Positions 1 through 10,573 of a stretch of DNA of 64,000 bases are shown piece after piece. A program made the translations under genes and the position numbers. Each line of letters starts with the position of its first letter. Within the stretch, counting starts at the first letter, position 1. This stretch comes from Clavelina lepadiformis (Eukaryota > Chordata > Ascidiacea > Aplousobranchia > Clavelinidae). The stretch is taken from positions 24,552,001 through 24,616,000 of the forward strand of contig NC_135242.1 in assembly GCF_947623445.1 (NCBI RefSeq). The letters run 5' to 3'. The notes beneath the pieces were generated by a model. It worked only from the letters and a program-made list of their open reading frames with translations, was not told the origin of the DNA and made no database searches.

Positions 1-316
1 TGTTATGAACTACACTAAATCATGCCAATTTGACAATTGTTACGTAATTTAACCGTGAATAATTTTGGGAACTTTTTGCAAAAGCGAAGCGCTGTATTGA
101 CACCAATTTGGTAAATTTAAAACTGTTCTACAGTAGAATAGGATTTAAAATTTTGGATCAATAATAAACTATTCTACTGTAGAATACTGCACTTTGGCTT
201 GTACACCTCTAAATACATAATGAGTTGTAAAGTTTCTTCAACTTGTGGATATACATTGCAGGATGATTTAAAAATAAGGTTCTATTTTCAATAACTTGTA
301 ACTTATTAAAGAGACA

Positions 317-745
317 TTAAAAAATTATACAGTTTAATTTAAAATTGGATACAACAATTCGCATTTGCCACAAGTTTTCAAGCTGCCTGGGAACCGAATC
401 AACTGATTTCATAAAAACTTCTCGTGGGATGGAAGACATAACTTCTCGTATTCGCCTTCCAATCTTGCATGAAGAGAGCACAAGTATGAAAGCATAACTT
501 CTTCTAACGATTTGATTTTCATGCAAGATGGCGCTCCTCCACATAGCGCTAGTGTTGCTCGTGATTGGCTGAATGTCCACTTCCCTGGGAGATTTGTGAG
601 TCATCGTGGTCCGCATCATTGGCCAGCCACAAAACCTTACCTGGCACCCTGTGAGCTTGGAGGGGCGAATGGGAGAAGTCAGAACTTCCATTCATCAAGA
701 ATTTCTCATGGAATCATTTGATTCGATTTCCAGGCGTTATATACT
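317..745. mobile_element. Head-to-head mariner/Tc1-like transposase relics
   Basis: Two partial transposase copies point away from a shared centre near 500-515. On the plus strand (about 509-745) the reading includes FMQDGAPPHSASVARDW and an FPGR stretch, the typical D-G-A-P-x-H block of Tc1/mariner-type DDE transposases, followed by a weak C-terminal part. On the minus strand (about 495-317) the same FMQD start jumps straight to the C-terminal stretch IREVMSSIPREVFMKSVDS, so the catalytic core is deleted there. Neither part is a complete gene. The same arrangement recurs at 23213-23645, so it predates duplication A. Confidence 0.6.
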
Positions 746-759
746 AGACTCTACTAGAG
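742..759. other. Probable hAT excision footprint
   Basis: The sequence reads TACTAGA, then CTC, then TACTAGAG. In duplicate A copy 2 the matching place holds a 235-bp hAT-type element (23654-23888) flanked by TACTAGAG on both sides. Two copies of the target duplication with a few inverted bases between them is the scar expected after hAT excision. This reading depends on the alignment of the two segments. Confidence 0.6.
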
Positions 760-879
760 CATATAACTCTTTCTATTGCTTCTGTTAGTACTGAATTACC
801 TGGATCATCATCTGTGACGTCAAAAATTGTTTGAGGCGACGACGAAGTCTTTGTTGTAGCGAGGGGAGGGCCTCTGTGA

Positions 880-1700
880 AGAAAGTCATTTTGAAATGTC
901 AAAATTTAAGTTTTTAAATCTTTCTGCAAGTGTTATTGCAAAAAGAAGTTTGTACAACCATAAAACTGATCTTTTACCAATATCCTTGAGTAGTTCTTCA
1001 AATCTTTCATCAAATGAACCTTCACCAAAGCCTTAGTAGAATTTGCCGCCGATGCTTAAACCAGTAATGTTCAACACAGGTCTGTGGCAAAAGCGACTTA
1101 AATTTCTTCAAAACCAGCCATGAAACAGTTTGTTCAATAAAATTAATTTGGAAATAAAATTCATACTCAGCCAATCATCAGGTTCGAAGCCACTTTAAGT
1201 TTTAATTTGAACAATTATCTTTTCCAAGAACAAGCGAACCTTCGCGTCGACAGTTTTCGCTTTTCTCATAATTTGATGACACAAACATCAAAATCAAATA
1301 AGCATCACTGCTTGTTTCATCTCGGAATAAATGTCTCCTTTCCATTTTTTTTCATCTTTGTCGATCGAAACTGTGTAACCAGCATTATGAAGTTTGTCCT
1401 AGATCTGGGAAAATTAGTTAAATGTGAGATATAGTAGAGCTAAACATACATCTGCTCACTAACTTATAATATATCAAGCAACGATATGTGACTGGCACAG
1501 TAACAAAACTGATATCAACACAGTGGTACAACTAATTAATCATTTTCAAACTTGAAGCCATTTTCAAATATCAAAATAAATAAAAGTTAAGACAAACCAA
1601 CCCTGTGAGCCACAGCTTTAGAGTCGGTCCAGTTGTAACTCAGCATGTTGTGTTGCTTCAAACGAACATCAGTGGGTGTACTCCACTGACAAGCCAGACA
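880..1700 (-). pseudogene. TIR-domain part of a degraded kinase-TIR gene, copy 1
   Basis: Read on the minus strand, three blocks in order resemble a TIR domain. The first (about 1690-1606) contains HNMLSYNWTDSKAVAHR, the usual TIR first strand, followed by a GT donor. The second (about 1400-1205) starts after a CCCAG acceptor with DKLHNAGYTVSIDKDEK and, after a frame change, contains SNYEKSENCRRE, which matches the S-x-x-Y-x-x-S-x-N-C-x-x-E block holding the conserved acidic residue of TIR NADase pockets. The third (about 1200-960) contains GFEPDDWL and, further on, FDERFEELLKDIG, typical of the TIR C-terminal helix. At least one frameshift and in-frame stops interrupt it, so it is not an intact coding region as it stands. 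It lies just 3' of the kinase blocks at 1925-3800 on the same strand, which suggests one original kinase-TIR gene. Confidence 0.6.
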
Positions 1701-1924
1701 ATGCTTAGATATTAACAGTAAGTAAAAATCAGCTGTTGGTAATTTTAACACATACGAAGATAACCAGTGTAACACACACTAGACATGCTGGTTTCCATCT
1801 GCTTAGACTTATTACCTTGGCAAACAGCAGGACGACTTTCGACATTGACATCTCAACATTGAGTGACAATGCTTTTCAGTGTTGTTCAGATGTTCAGATC
1901 TTCAGGATTGCTTTCCAACGATGC

Positions 1925-3800
1925 TTCTAAGTCTCGAAGATAAATCTCTTCAGGTTTTTGTCCTTTCTCTTTGATCGATTGAAGGATTAAATCTAATTGA
2001 ACTCCGTGAAATACCGGATTTCTGGTGATGATTTCGTATCCAATCATCTAAAGTCCTAAACACTGAAAATAGATGCATTTGTTGCATTATATATGTTGCA
2101 TTGACTGCACAAAAACATAAATCTGCAGATTGAACTGTCGTACAATGTGCATATACTTAGCAGTTATATTATTCATTATGACAGACTTTGTATGCATAAA
2201 GTTACATTAATTTTTATCTAAGCTGTTTCTCTAGAAAAAAAGCTGCATTTTATATTTATTGGCGCTTAAAAATTAGGCAGCAACTAATCTTTGAGTGTCT
2301 ATTAATGAAAACAGTTCTTCACAACAGTTCATACTAAAAGCAGTTCTTTACCCAGAGAAACCTGTAAGTTACTTATAATAGCACAATTTCTACATCAATC
2401 GCTACAAATTCCTGTGATTCATAATTTTATAAAAAACATCTAAGTTTGTGTAATTATCAACATGTTGTATGGTGACAATTCAACTGTATTGCATCATATT
2501 TTCTTTCCCCAAATTTTTCTGTTTATTCATAATTGGCATAATCTACTACATAGACTAACAGAACAGTATCCATTCCACACATCCAGACAGTAACCTCCGA
2601 CATAAACTTCAAGTGTAACAGAAAAACAAGTTTGTACGGCCCAAAGCAATTTGAGTCAAAACTTAGTTGTCACATGCATTTTGTCATAGCACTTTATGCA
2701 GAGCGGTGCAAAAAAAAACTTTTGGGCAAGTACCGGTAAAGCATGCGAAGTAATATATTAATTTTGAAATTATCGGCAACTTTTGTAGCACTTTCTGCCA
2801 TATTTGAACATCTGATTTGATAGTTCATTGTCTCTCAGTTTAACAATCAATAAAAGTGAATTTTGCTTTAATCTGTATTAATTTATCTACAATTAACAGG
2901 TCGCATATATAAGCACTTCTTTCCAATTCTATTTGAGGTGCTATTATAGGCAATCTCTAGTGTATGTCTACTCTCTAGTTCAGGAATTATTTCCACAGAA
3001 ACACAGCTATGAAAACATTTATTGCAATGTTTTAAACAGCAAGAGCTAGTAAGTACGTGAGGAATCAAAGCAAACCAACCTCACCTGTATACAACCATTT
3101 CTGCAGTTCTTTTGAGTAATTTGATACTTCAAGAACTCTGGAGCAGTGTAGTAAGGAGTGTGTTGTGTATTTATTGCACCATCTACTGATAATGAGCCAA
3201 ATCTGATGTTAATGGGATATTTTGAGACCTCAGGTTTCCATGAACAAATGATTTTGTTTCATCGTAGTAATGCAGATATGACAACGCATCTGCAAGTTTA
3301 TAAACGAAACATATCCTTGGCACCCAGGGTATTTCTGCCACATGTTTCGACATCAACAGATCCTTAAGGTTGCCGCTATCCACACACTTCATGATGATGC
3401 CAATGCAATAGGCCTATTTCGTAGTTCCAACGATTTGTACGATGTTGTCGTGATGCAAGCGATAAAGAACATCGATCTCTCGTTGAATTCTAAACATAAA
3501 CTCACACAATGAACACTCATATCATATTAATAATGTGGTCATATTGGAATTCATGGTATGAGAAGGAATACAAAATATTTTAAAAAAAATTGCGATTGCT
3601 TATAGCTTGCCAATATATGCATTGAATTAACTAATTTAATTTGACTGCCACTTACTCTTTCAGTGTTTCATTCTGCTTTTCTAGTGACCCCTTGCACACA
3701 AAAACACTTGACTGCAACTTCTCCGAGTTTATCATGCTTGCACTTGCGAACGGTCGCAAACCTTTCTTGACCAATCAGATCGTCATTATCCCAACTTGTC
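1925..3800 (-). pseudogene. RIPK-like protein kinase part of a degraded kinase-TIR gene, copy 1
   Basis: Minus-strand blocks appear in kinase-domain order. About 3790-3655 has a glycine-loop-like LIGQERFATVRKCKHDKLG followed by VAVKCF (the subdomain II lysine). About 3496-3180 contains REIDVLYRLHHDNIVQIVGT, SGNLKDLL, DALSYLHYYDETKSFVHGN and SQNIPLTSDL. About 3170-3130 contains TPYYTAPEFL (the APE motif). About 2055-1925 contains MIGYEIITRNPVFHG and LILQSIKEKGQKPEE from the C-lobe. The layout resembles receptor-interacting-protein-type kinases. Defects are a frameshift after VAVKCFC, a TAG in the second block, loss of the DFG segment between SDL and the APE motif, and HGN where active kinases usually have HRD. 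The TIR blocks follow directly downstream. It is probably a pseudogene; an unusual pseudokinase is less likely because of the stops. Confidence 0.65.
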
Positions 3801-4422
3801 TTTAGACTTCACACAACGTCAATTGGAAGTGAAAGCATTGTCAGTTAATCACCAGATGTTTGGCAAAATTTTGTCAGTAATTAATTAGTCCATTATGCTA
3901 AAACCTACAAACTGTTGCACAGTCTATGCCTAGTGACCTATATCTGATGTCATATGAATAAGAGAACCTAGAAATAAATCATGCTTTATTGTCATGATTG
4001 AGGTTGCATGTTACTACTTGGTAAACCAGAATATTTGCAGCAGAGATAAGCAAGGACGTACTCGATATCAGTTGGTCACCTCGATATAATGAGGTTTTTG
4101 AGGATGAGTAATTTAGAATATCCAGATGAATTATTCTTAATCAATTTTGCGCATTTCTTTAAATTTTTCAATAACATATAATCAATGAAATGTAACTAAA
4201 ACTAAGCTGTGGGATTGATGGAATACCAGCAAAAGAACTTAAAAAAATGGAAAATATTTTATTTATATTATCTCATGTGTTTAAAATGTCCTTAACCAAG
4301 GAAAAATTCATTGAGTCCCTCAAAACAGCCAAAATAATTCCTGCACATTAAAGGGGGACCCACACCATTACATCACTAGACCAGTAAGTTTCTTTTCTCC
4401 ATTTTTCAAAATTTCTGGAGCG

Positions 4423-5820
4423 AATTAGATCTCTGTGAAGCATAGGTGAAGAATGGCCGAAACCCTCACCTACGCAGACAGAGTCAAAAGACAATGGAAC
4501 AATGATGTGGCTGAAGAATACAGCAACCATTGCGAGGTGACCATCCAATTGACCAACGATAGCAAGAGGGAAGACATCTACAAGATACTAAAAGAATCCA
4601 TGATATCCTTTGACTACATCGAAGGAATAATTCAGAAACCGGGAAACACGGTAAATATTACGCTAAACCGCAAAAACAATGCTATAAAACTTGCAGATAT
4701 ACTTCGAAAGATGCCGGAAGTAAAGTATGCCATAGCCCACGGAGACGACAGAATAGACCTCACGATCAGATGGGTACCGATCCGCTACCCACAGCGGCAC
4801 CTCGACGAAATCCTCAAAGAATTCGAAATCCAAGGCCCAGCTCGACTGGGTGTCGACAAGTATGGCATAAGAGACGGAAGAAGGATATACAAAGTCAACA
4901 AGAAGACGATGGAGCGGCACCAACTCCCATCGTACCTATACCTGGGAAAACTGAGATGTGCGGTAAGTTACAATGGGCAAATCTCAACATGTTCTTACTG
5001 CACTGAACAGGGCCACAAATTCAAAAAATGCCCAAACAGGATACAACCAAGCACCGACAAAACGACTAAACAGGACCTTCCGAAAACACCTACGCGGGCT
5101 CTAGATCCAGACGATGAAAAACCAGCAACACCCCCCAACGAAAGTAGCACAGTGAACTCTGCTGCTGCCGAAACAAAAGAACTGCGACGAGGAGCAGAAC
5201 GAGAGAGTGCCAAGGAAGCAGAAAAGAGTCGACCCACAACAGAGAATCCACAAGAAAATACCCGGGAGCCCGACTCCTATGAGCGATTCTCGGAGCGAGA
5301 GCACAGCGAGAGCCGAGGAAACAAGAGAAAAAACATAAGCGGAGACTCGGATGAACAACAACAAGAAGAACCAGGATTTATGGACGAACAAACTCCACAC
5401 GATGCTTCCTCGATACCACCTAACCTATCACGCTTGATCCCTTGCTCATGCGGACAGCTTATTAGAATCCGAAGAAACAAGAGCTCACGAAAAACAACTC
5501 CGAATTTCCATCAACCGATCTACTGTGAACGTTGTACAGCAGCTTTTATTAGATGTACTTGTACAAGTTTCTCGATAATACGTATAAACAACAGACTTAA
5601 ATCATTCCAATGCAAAAAATGTGAACACACCTACGAACCCGATCCAGCAGACCTTAATGCAACTGTAAATTAAAGATTATAGATGTATTTTGTGTATGTT
5701 TTTTCCTCCGATAAAAACCCGTGTTTTTTCTTTTTTTTCAACGACATTTATACGAGCAATTTTTTTTAATTTTATTATTAAGTGTGCCTTAATTGTTTAA
5801 GAGCGCTTAATAAACAAAAA
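4423..5820 (+). mobile_element. ORF1-only retroposon with 16-bp target-site duplication
   Basis: The insertion is bounded by the identical 16-mer CAAAATTTCTGGAGCG at 4407-4422 and 5821-5836. The interrupted LINE reading frame joins up cleanly if the insert and one copy of the 16-mer are removed. The insert starts 30 bp before an ATG, contains one ORF with no visible intron, and ends in an A-rich tail (AATAAACAAAAA). These are signs of target-primed reverse transcription. No reverse-transcriptase ORF is present inside the unit. It may be a non-autonomous half-LINE or a retrocopy of a gene transcript. Confidence 0.8.
4453..5673 (+). CDS. Zinc-knuckle gag/ORF1-like nucleic-acid-binding protein, 406 aa
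   Basis: This is an intact ORF from ATG to TAA. The N-terminal ~170 residues look like the paired alpha-beta folds found ahead of zinc knuckles in invertebrate LINE ORF1 and ZCCHC3-like proteins. Around residues 175-195 is one CCHC knuckle (CSYCTEQGHKFKKC). A long acidic/basic, Glu/Lys/Arg-rich low-complexity linker follows (about residues 200-310). The C-terminal ~75 residues form a cysteine-rich block with CSCG, CERC, CTCT and CKKC pairs, suggesting one or two zinc ribbons. The family role would be RNA or single-stranded DNA binding in a retrotransposition particle. The flanking 16-bp duplication and A-rich tail show it arrived by retroposition. That it is still open over 406 codons suggests recent arrival or selection. 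Whether it is a LINE ORF1 or a retrogene is not settled here. Confidence 0.75.
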   Translation: MAETLTYADRVKRQWNNDVAEEYSNHCEVTIQLTNDSKREDIYKILKESMISFDYIEGIIQKPGNTVNITLNRKNNAIKLADILRKMPEVKYAIAHGDDRIDLTIRWVPIRYPQRHLDEILKEFEIQGPARLGVDKYGIRDGRRIYKVNKKTMERHQLPSYLYLGKLRCAVSYNGQISTCSYCTEQGHKFKKCPNRIQPSTDKTTKQDLPKTPTRALDPDDEKPATPPNESSTVNSAAAETKELRRGAERESAKEAEKSRPTTENPQENTREPDSYERFSEREHSESRGNKRKNISGDSDEQQQEEPGFMDEQTPHDASSIPPNLSRLIPCSCGQLIRIRRNKSSRKTTPNFHQPIYCERCTAAFIRCTCTSFSIIRINNRLKSFQCKKCEHTYEPDPADLNATVN

Positions 5821-5840
5821 CAAAATTTCTGGAGCGCTTA

Positions 5841-6620
5841 ATATATACAAGGGTACTTAGTTTTCTAAACAGAAGCACTTTTTTTTTTAAAAACTGATTT
5901 GGTTTCTGCAAATGGCCACTTCTAAGGGCTAGCCTACTTGTGTCGATTATTTTCTAAATAACAGCTGTTGTAAAACCAGAATACAGTACTCTCTCCTGCC
6001 TTGTAGGCTAAATATTGTGTTTAAAATACAAACAGAAAGACTTTGGATTGATAAAAGACTCATTTACACCCTGGCATAGAAAACCCAACCATGAAAATTG
6101 GATATTCAAGATCGCTTGCTGCAATATCCAACCGGGCATTAAATATGTTCATCTCTTCCTGGCAGTTACATCACTGTTGATGTATGCATCTTTAAACAAA
6201 CTGATCAAACCATCTGGCTGGATGTGAGTGACGTATCTAACCATTTTCTACTTCCACACATAACCGACCTGTGTAAAAGATTCTTACCGTGTGCACAGGC
6301 CACTTGAACGGGATTTCTGTGCCATGGATGGAGTTCATATTAGTGGGGTTTTCTTCTTCCATCCAGACACACAGGTCGGTTACATCTTGACCGTGACAAA
6401 ACGCTTATGTCCTGCCAAACTATCAGCGTAACTTCTGTTTTATATTAAATGTGTTTAAATTATGGGTTTTGTAGTTTGGGTTTGGTGGCCGTGCTGACGA
6501 TAATGAGTCTTTTACATTCTCTTATTGGTCTGTAATGCACGTTTTTGCTCTCGAAGCCTTGTCACATTTGTCCATCCAATTTGTAGAATTTATTGTCATT
6601 AACTGCTGATATGTTTGCCA
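5841..6620. other. Intergenic, nothing convincing
   Basis: Beyond the decaying LINE relic I see no domain, splice structure or element boundary. A short open stretch at 6015-6227 has no recognisable protein features. Confidence 0.5.
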
Positions 6621-9114
6621 CCACCTGCGTCAGCACAAGTTTTTCTTTCCCCACGTTGAAGACAAATAATAAAATGAATGAAATCCATTTCCTTCTACTT
6701 TCTGGTGAATTCCCCAATGTGCTTCTTTTTTTTCTGTGAGCTCCTTGCCTGATCCAGGCTTCCGAAATAACGTGACATCGTTTTTACTGCATGACCTTCT
6801 CCATCCTTCTCTGTTCTTAGCTATTTTATGCAGTGTTCTTGCGTTTGTAACAAACACAGTAAGTAGTTTCATAGCCTCGAAGCTGAAGGCAGCTTCTTGA
6901 ATCCGAGTTAAATTGTTTAAAACTTTTTTGCAGATAAACAATTCCAACTGCATTAACATTTCTAATGACATGTTTATTAACTTTCTATATCGCATAACAG
7001 TTCCAATTCCATACTGGAACTAGAAAACAGTGCGATTCATTACAGAGATAGATTTTTCAATGGTAGATCTGTTGTCAGATAACTGGTTATGGGCTGACTT
7101 AAATAGCCCTGTTGTGAGTCCAAGATATGATTGGATATGCAATACCGTCATAAACATTAAAACGCATTTGTTTGCAAGCGATTTTACTTGCATAAGAATG
7201 TAACGCCATGTTAGTTGCAGTCGTAGCTTTAGGGTCAAGCGAGCAAGGCAGTCGCCTCGGACTCCTCCGAGAAACACCCCGTGTTTGAGTATACGCGCTC
7301 TAAACAAACAAACATTGAATACGAATATTATTGTTAACTATTTGCAGTTTTTCAGGACAGGAGTCATTCATTGATTCATGCTAATTAGCTGTATGAACTG
7401 TATATAGAAAGTTGTGTAAATCGAATATCTTTGTAAATTTGTCCCCTCCTGTTATAAAATTACTTTCGTATAGCTTGATGTTTAAATGGTCACGTGATTC
7501 AAAACACCATGCCAAGACGAAAACAGTTGTGTTCTCTGCTGATATTAGCGTTCCATAGCAATAAAGAAATGAAGGGTTTAATTTAAGATCTGGAGCGCCA
7601 TAGAGCAGTTTTAGGAAGCAAAAAACTGAGAAGAAATAAACAAGAAAATGTTGAACAGTTTGTTTTTTGAAAGAAAAGCAAAATTTTAAGTGTTCTACAA
7701 CATGTAAATTCAAAATGTCGGAGGATCATGTCCTCAGAATAACTAAAATAAATTGCTGCGTCTCTCCTAATTTTGAGGCCCCCAAACGTAAGTGGCGCCA
7801 TACTTCACCTCGCCCTCCACAAACCGAGAAGTACCACTGGCCAGTTGCTTTGTTCAGTTAACTTTAGTTGGGCAAAAATCTTTTTCACCCCCTCACTGTT
7901 ATTGTTTCGTGAAAGCAAAATACAACACGCAAAGATTTCGTGAAGTTTTTTAAAACTTTCTCGTGCATTTGCTGATGTTTTATTCTTGAAATGAGAAACG
8001 TAGATTTACGTCATCTGCTCTGCTTATTTGACCATGTCTTATACATTGGTTTCACGAAAGCAAACGTTTTGCTTCCAGGTTCACACTTTCAATCTTTACT
8101 TATGTGTAGGCTTATACCATCCAACAGGCACTCCAGCTGTCAGTATATCTGATATCTTAGTTCATTTTCGCATAGAACTATAATTGCAACTGTACATGGA
8201 AATAAATAATATGAATTTTTATTTACATTTTTTACTACTGTACCTTTTCTTCTGTTTTTAATAAGATATTGCGTATGAATGACGTCAACACTGATTGACG
8301 TTTATCGTTTTAAGAACAAGTAGCCTACTTCAAAAGAATATTGCGTTTGCCGATTGGTTACAATGAGCCCAGATATGGAGAAAATGTTTTAACTTGACTG
8401 CATGTACAGTATAGGCCTATCTCAAAATATCGTATAACTCGAATCATTTTCGCCGATTCCAGCACATCGCTTATTAAAATGTATGTAAGCAGCTTAAAAT
8501 AACTCAGAATATGCGCAGCCAAGCGAAACAATATCATGATACATGACAAAATAAATAAACGCTTTATACTCTTTATGCAGGTGAAATAGTCTATATCTAT
8601 TAACAAACTAAAGATGCGTGGAACCACAAAAATCAACAGATTTACAAAAGTGCAACGAAAAATGCAATTCTGCAAAGAAAGTAATAAAGTCTATCTTCAG
8701 TGAACAAAAAACCATTAAGTTATAAAATAAATTACTGGAGCAACTAAATATTCTGCTAAATCATCAAACATTTCTTAACTTTCAATTACAAAGTTCTGTA
8801 GTACTTCAATGATATTTTGACATAAATTTAACGATCGCTTTGCACTTTGTTTAACGACTGATGTTTTAGTTTGTTGCGTAATTTGGTTAAACCGGCGACG
8901 TCAGACAATGACACCGGGTCACATTAGGCCTATAGTTTATTCCGATTATGGCGTATCATACTCTCTGCTACTGAGCCCAAATAACAATTTGCTTGTTTTG
9001 CTTTATTATTTGTTGTCTTGGAGCTTTGCGTTATTATGATTGGTTTTATTTGCCGCGTGTAGGTGTCGTGTTTGCTTTAATTTTTACAGTAATGTGGTTT
9101 AACACTGTTGAAAT

Positions 9115-9432
9115 GTGTTCTTGTCGCGTTTGTTGCGCGCACCAGTGGTGCCGCCGGTTCTCCCGCTAATTACAAAATTCCCCGTCCAGTTTCTTCCTAA
9201 AATGTTCAGGGTACATGGGGCAGTTCGGTTAGTGAGTGTTGGTGACAGGCCGTTGTCTCTACTCCATGCTTTTACAGTGATTTTTTCTCTTCTAATTTTA
9301 GCGTTAAGTCGATGCCTCTGTTGTGTGCAGTTTTTAAATATAAGTTCTCACCAACACTCAGGTGTGACTCTTTCACTGGGGTTCGTCGTGAAAAGAGCTA
9401 CTGACCTGGCTAAACATCTGCGTTTTACGTAA
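9115..9432 (+). CDS. Short ORF open in both copies of duplication B (doubtful gene)
   Basis: A 105-residue frame begins near MFLSRLLRAPVV and contains a hydrophobic stretch (HAFTVIFSLLILALSRCLCC) that could span a membrane. The corresponding frame in the partner copy (ending at 61892) is also open to the same stop, and a 6-bp length difference (SLLHAF versus SLLLFHAF) keeps the frame. That is weak support for coding. No family is recognised, no splice context is apparent, and it could be chance. Confidence 0.2.
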   Translation: MFLSRLLRAPVVPPVLPLITKFPVQFLPKMFRVHGAVRLVSVGDRPLSLLHAFTVIFSLLILALSRCLCCVQFLNISSHQHSGVTLSLGFVVKRATDLAKHLRFT

Positions 9433-9799
9433 CACATGTCTTTTGCGTGCTTGCTTTATGCTGTGTGACTTTCTGTCAAGCTCTAACACACTTTACTTTC
9501 GTGTGACGTCAGCGTTGATTGATAAACTTGGCATAAAACAAGCAGCTTAGGCGCAAATGACCAAAACAAGTTTGTTGGTCCTTTGTTGGCTAATCGTGTC
9601 GATCCCGGTCTATAGTTACGTGGCTTCAGGTTTAGGACCGAAATATATCGGTCGCTGTATTAAGCGACCTCTACTTACATATTTGTGTTCATATAACTCA
9701 CTCGTATGTATGCTGGTCTGCTGTTTATAACAAAACATCGTTTATATCGTCTGCACGATTTTGTATTTATCGGTTCATAAACAATTGTCTTGTAAAAAC

Positions 9800-10141
9800 T
9801 AGGGTTGGAAGGATTTGGCCGGCTAATATTAGCCGCTAGCGCATACAAGCTCTTGGCGACTAAAGATTTTGTACGCCATTAACCGAAAGCGTACAAGTAG
9901 GAAAGAATTGGGAACAAAATTGTTGATAATTCATTAATTCAAGGAAATGTGTTACTCTGTTAATCATTTTAATGCTGGAATACCAACTTTGTGAGCTAGC
10001 ATAATATAAGTTGCTAATATAACATTTTTCATGACATTTATCAATAATATAGCAGTTTTGCATGCGATTAACAACGTGACATGACAATTAGCGACTATGG
10101 TGGATAACGGTTAAAGACAATCGGCTAAATTCCCAGCCCTA
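9800..10141. mobile_element. hAT-type MITE, 342 bp, copy in duplication B copy 1
   Basis: The ends are TAGGGTTGG and, on the other side, CCAGCCCTA. The flanks are GTAAAAAC (9792-9799) and GTAAAATT (10142-10149), close to an 8-bp target duplication. The copy at 62263-62604 has the same length and a clean GTAAAAAC at its right flank. No coding capacity is seen. Confidence 0.7.
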
Positions 10142-10197
10142 GTAAAATTATGGCGAACATATACACGTGGAACGTACAATTGAATGACGGTGTGGTG

Positions 10198-10415
10198 CCA
10201 AATTTGTACCGGGCATTGTGACGTAAAAATGTCGCATGACTCAGAGTTTGTCATACTGCAAATTTTTAAGGTTTGTTTTGTTATTTGTAAGTTAAATTTG
10301 TATCTTTAAATTTTACCTTAATACGACGACAATCTGCAAGATATTTAAATGAAAAACTTACTCTGAGTTATGCGACATTTACGTCACAATGCCCCAAACA
10401 AATTTTGCAAGACAA
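10198..10415. mobile_element. Foldback MITE with ~40-bp inverted ends
   Basis: The left arm contains GCATTGTGACGTAAAAATG followed by CGCATGACTCAGAGT. The right arm is its near-perfect reverse complement, ACTCTGAGTTATGCGAC followed by TTTACGTCACAATGC. The interior is about 100 bp of AT-rich sequence. The same structure recurs at about 62660-62880 in duplication B copy 2. Superfamily not assigned. Confidence 0.6.
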
Positions 10416-10573
10416 CCGTATATCATATTAAGACGTACAATATAACGGAATGATAGATTTAATACATTATGACGTAACACAGGTGGCAGCGTATATTTAC
10501 AGTTTGCTGCGTAGCCGGTCTAAATACAGTTCAATGTTTACTTGGTTGGTTAAAATCAACTCGTGGATTTCAT

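Larger units (their letters stand above)
1..3720. repeat. Segmental duplication A, copy 1
   Basis: This stretch matches 23079-30713 in the same orientation, block by block: about 1-890 with 23090-24030, 890-1260 with 24020-24380, 1690-2160 with 25050-25510, 2170-3540 with 27110-28420 and 3540-3718 with 30530-30713. The partner is longer because several transposons are inserted there. This copy therefore gives the empty target sites for those insertions (2169-2171, 3526-3534 and about 3718). It contains the kinase-TIR relic and mariner-like relics described separately. Confidence 0.85.
4205..5940 (+). mobile_element. LINE reverse-transcriptase relic, split by a nested retroposon
   Basis: From about 4205 the plus strand reads GIDGIPAKELKKMENILF, then FIESLKTAKIIP, then a decayed RPVSF stretch leading to FSKFLER. 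This is the start of the reverse-transcriptase domain of Jockey/CR1-type LINEs. The reading stops at 4422 and resumes at 5821 with FLERLIYTRVLSFLN. The 1398 bp between are a separate insertion. There are stops and frame changes on both sides, so this is a relic. It shows that the 406-residue ORF landed inside an older LINE. Confidence 0.7.

Noticed and set aside
7381-7713. 110-codon minus-strand frame in duplication B copy 1
   Set aside because: The matching region of copy 2 is broken by a microsatellite and stops.
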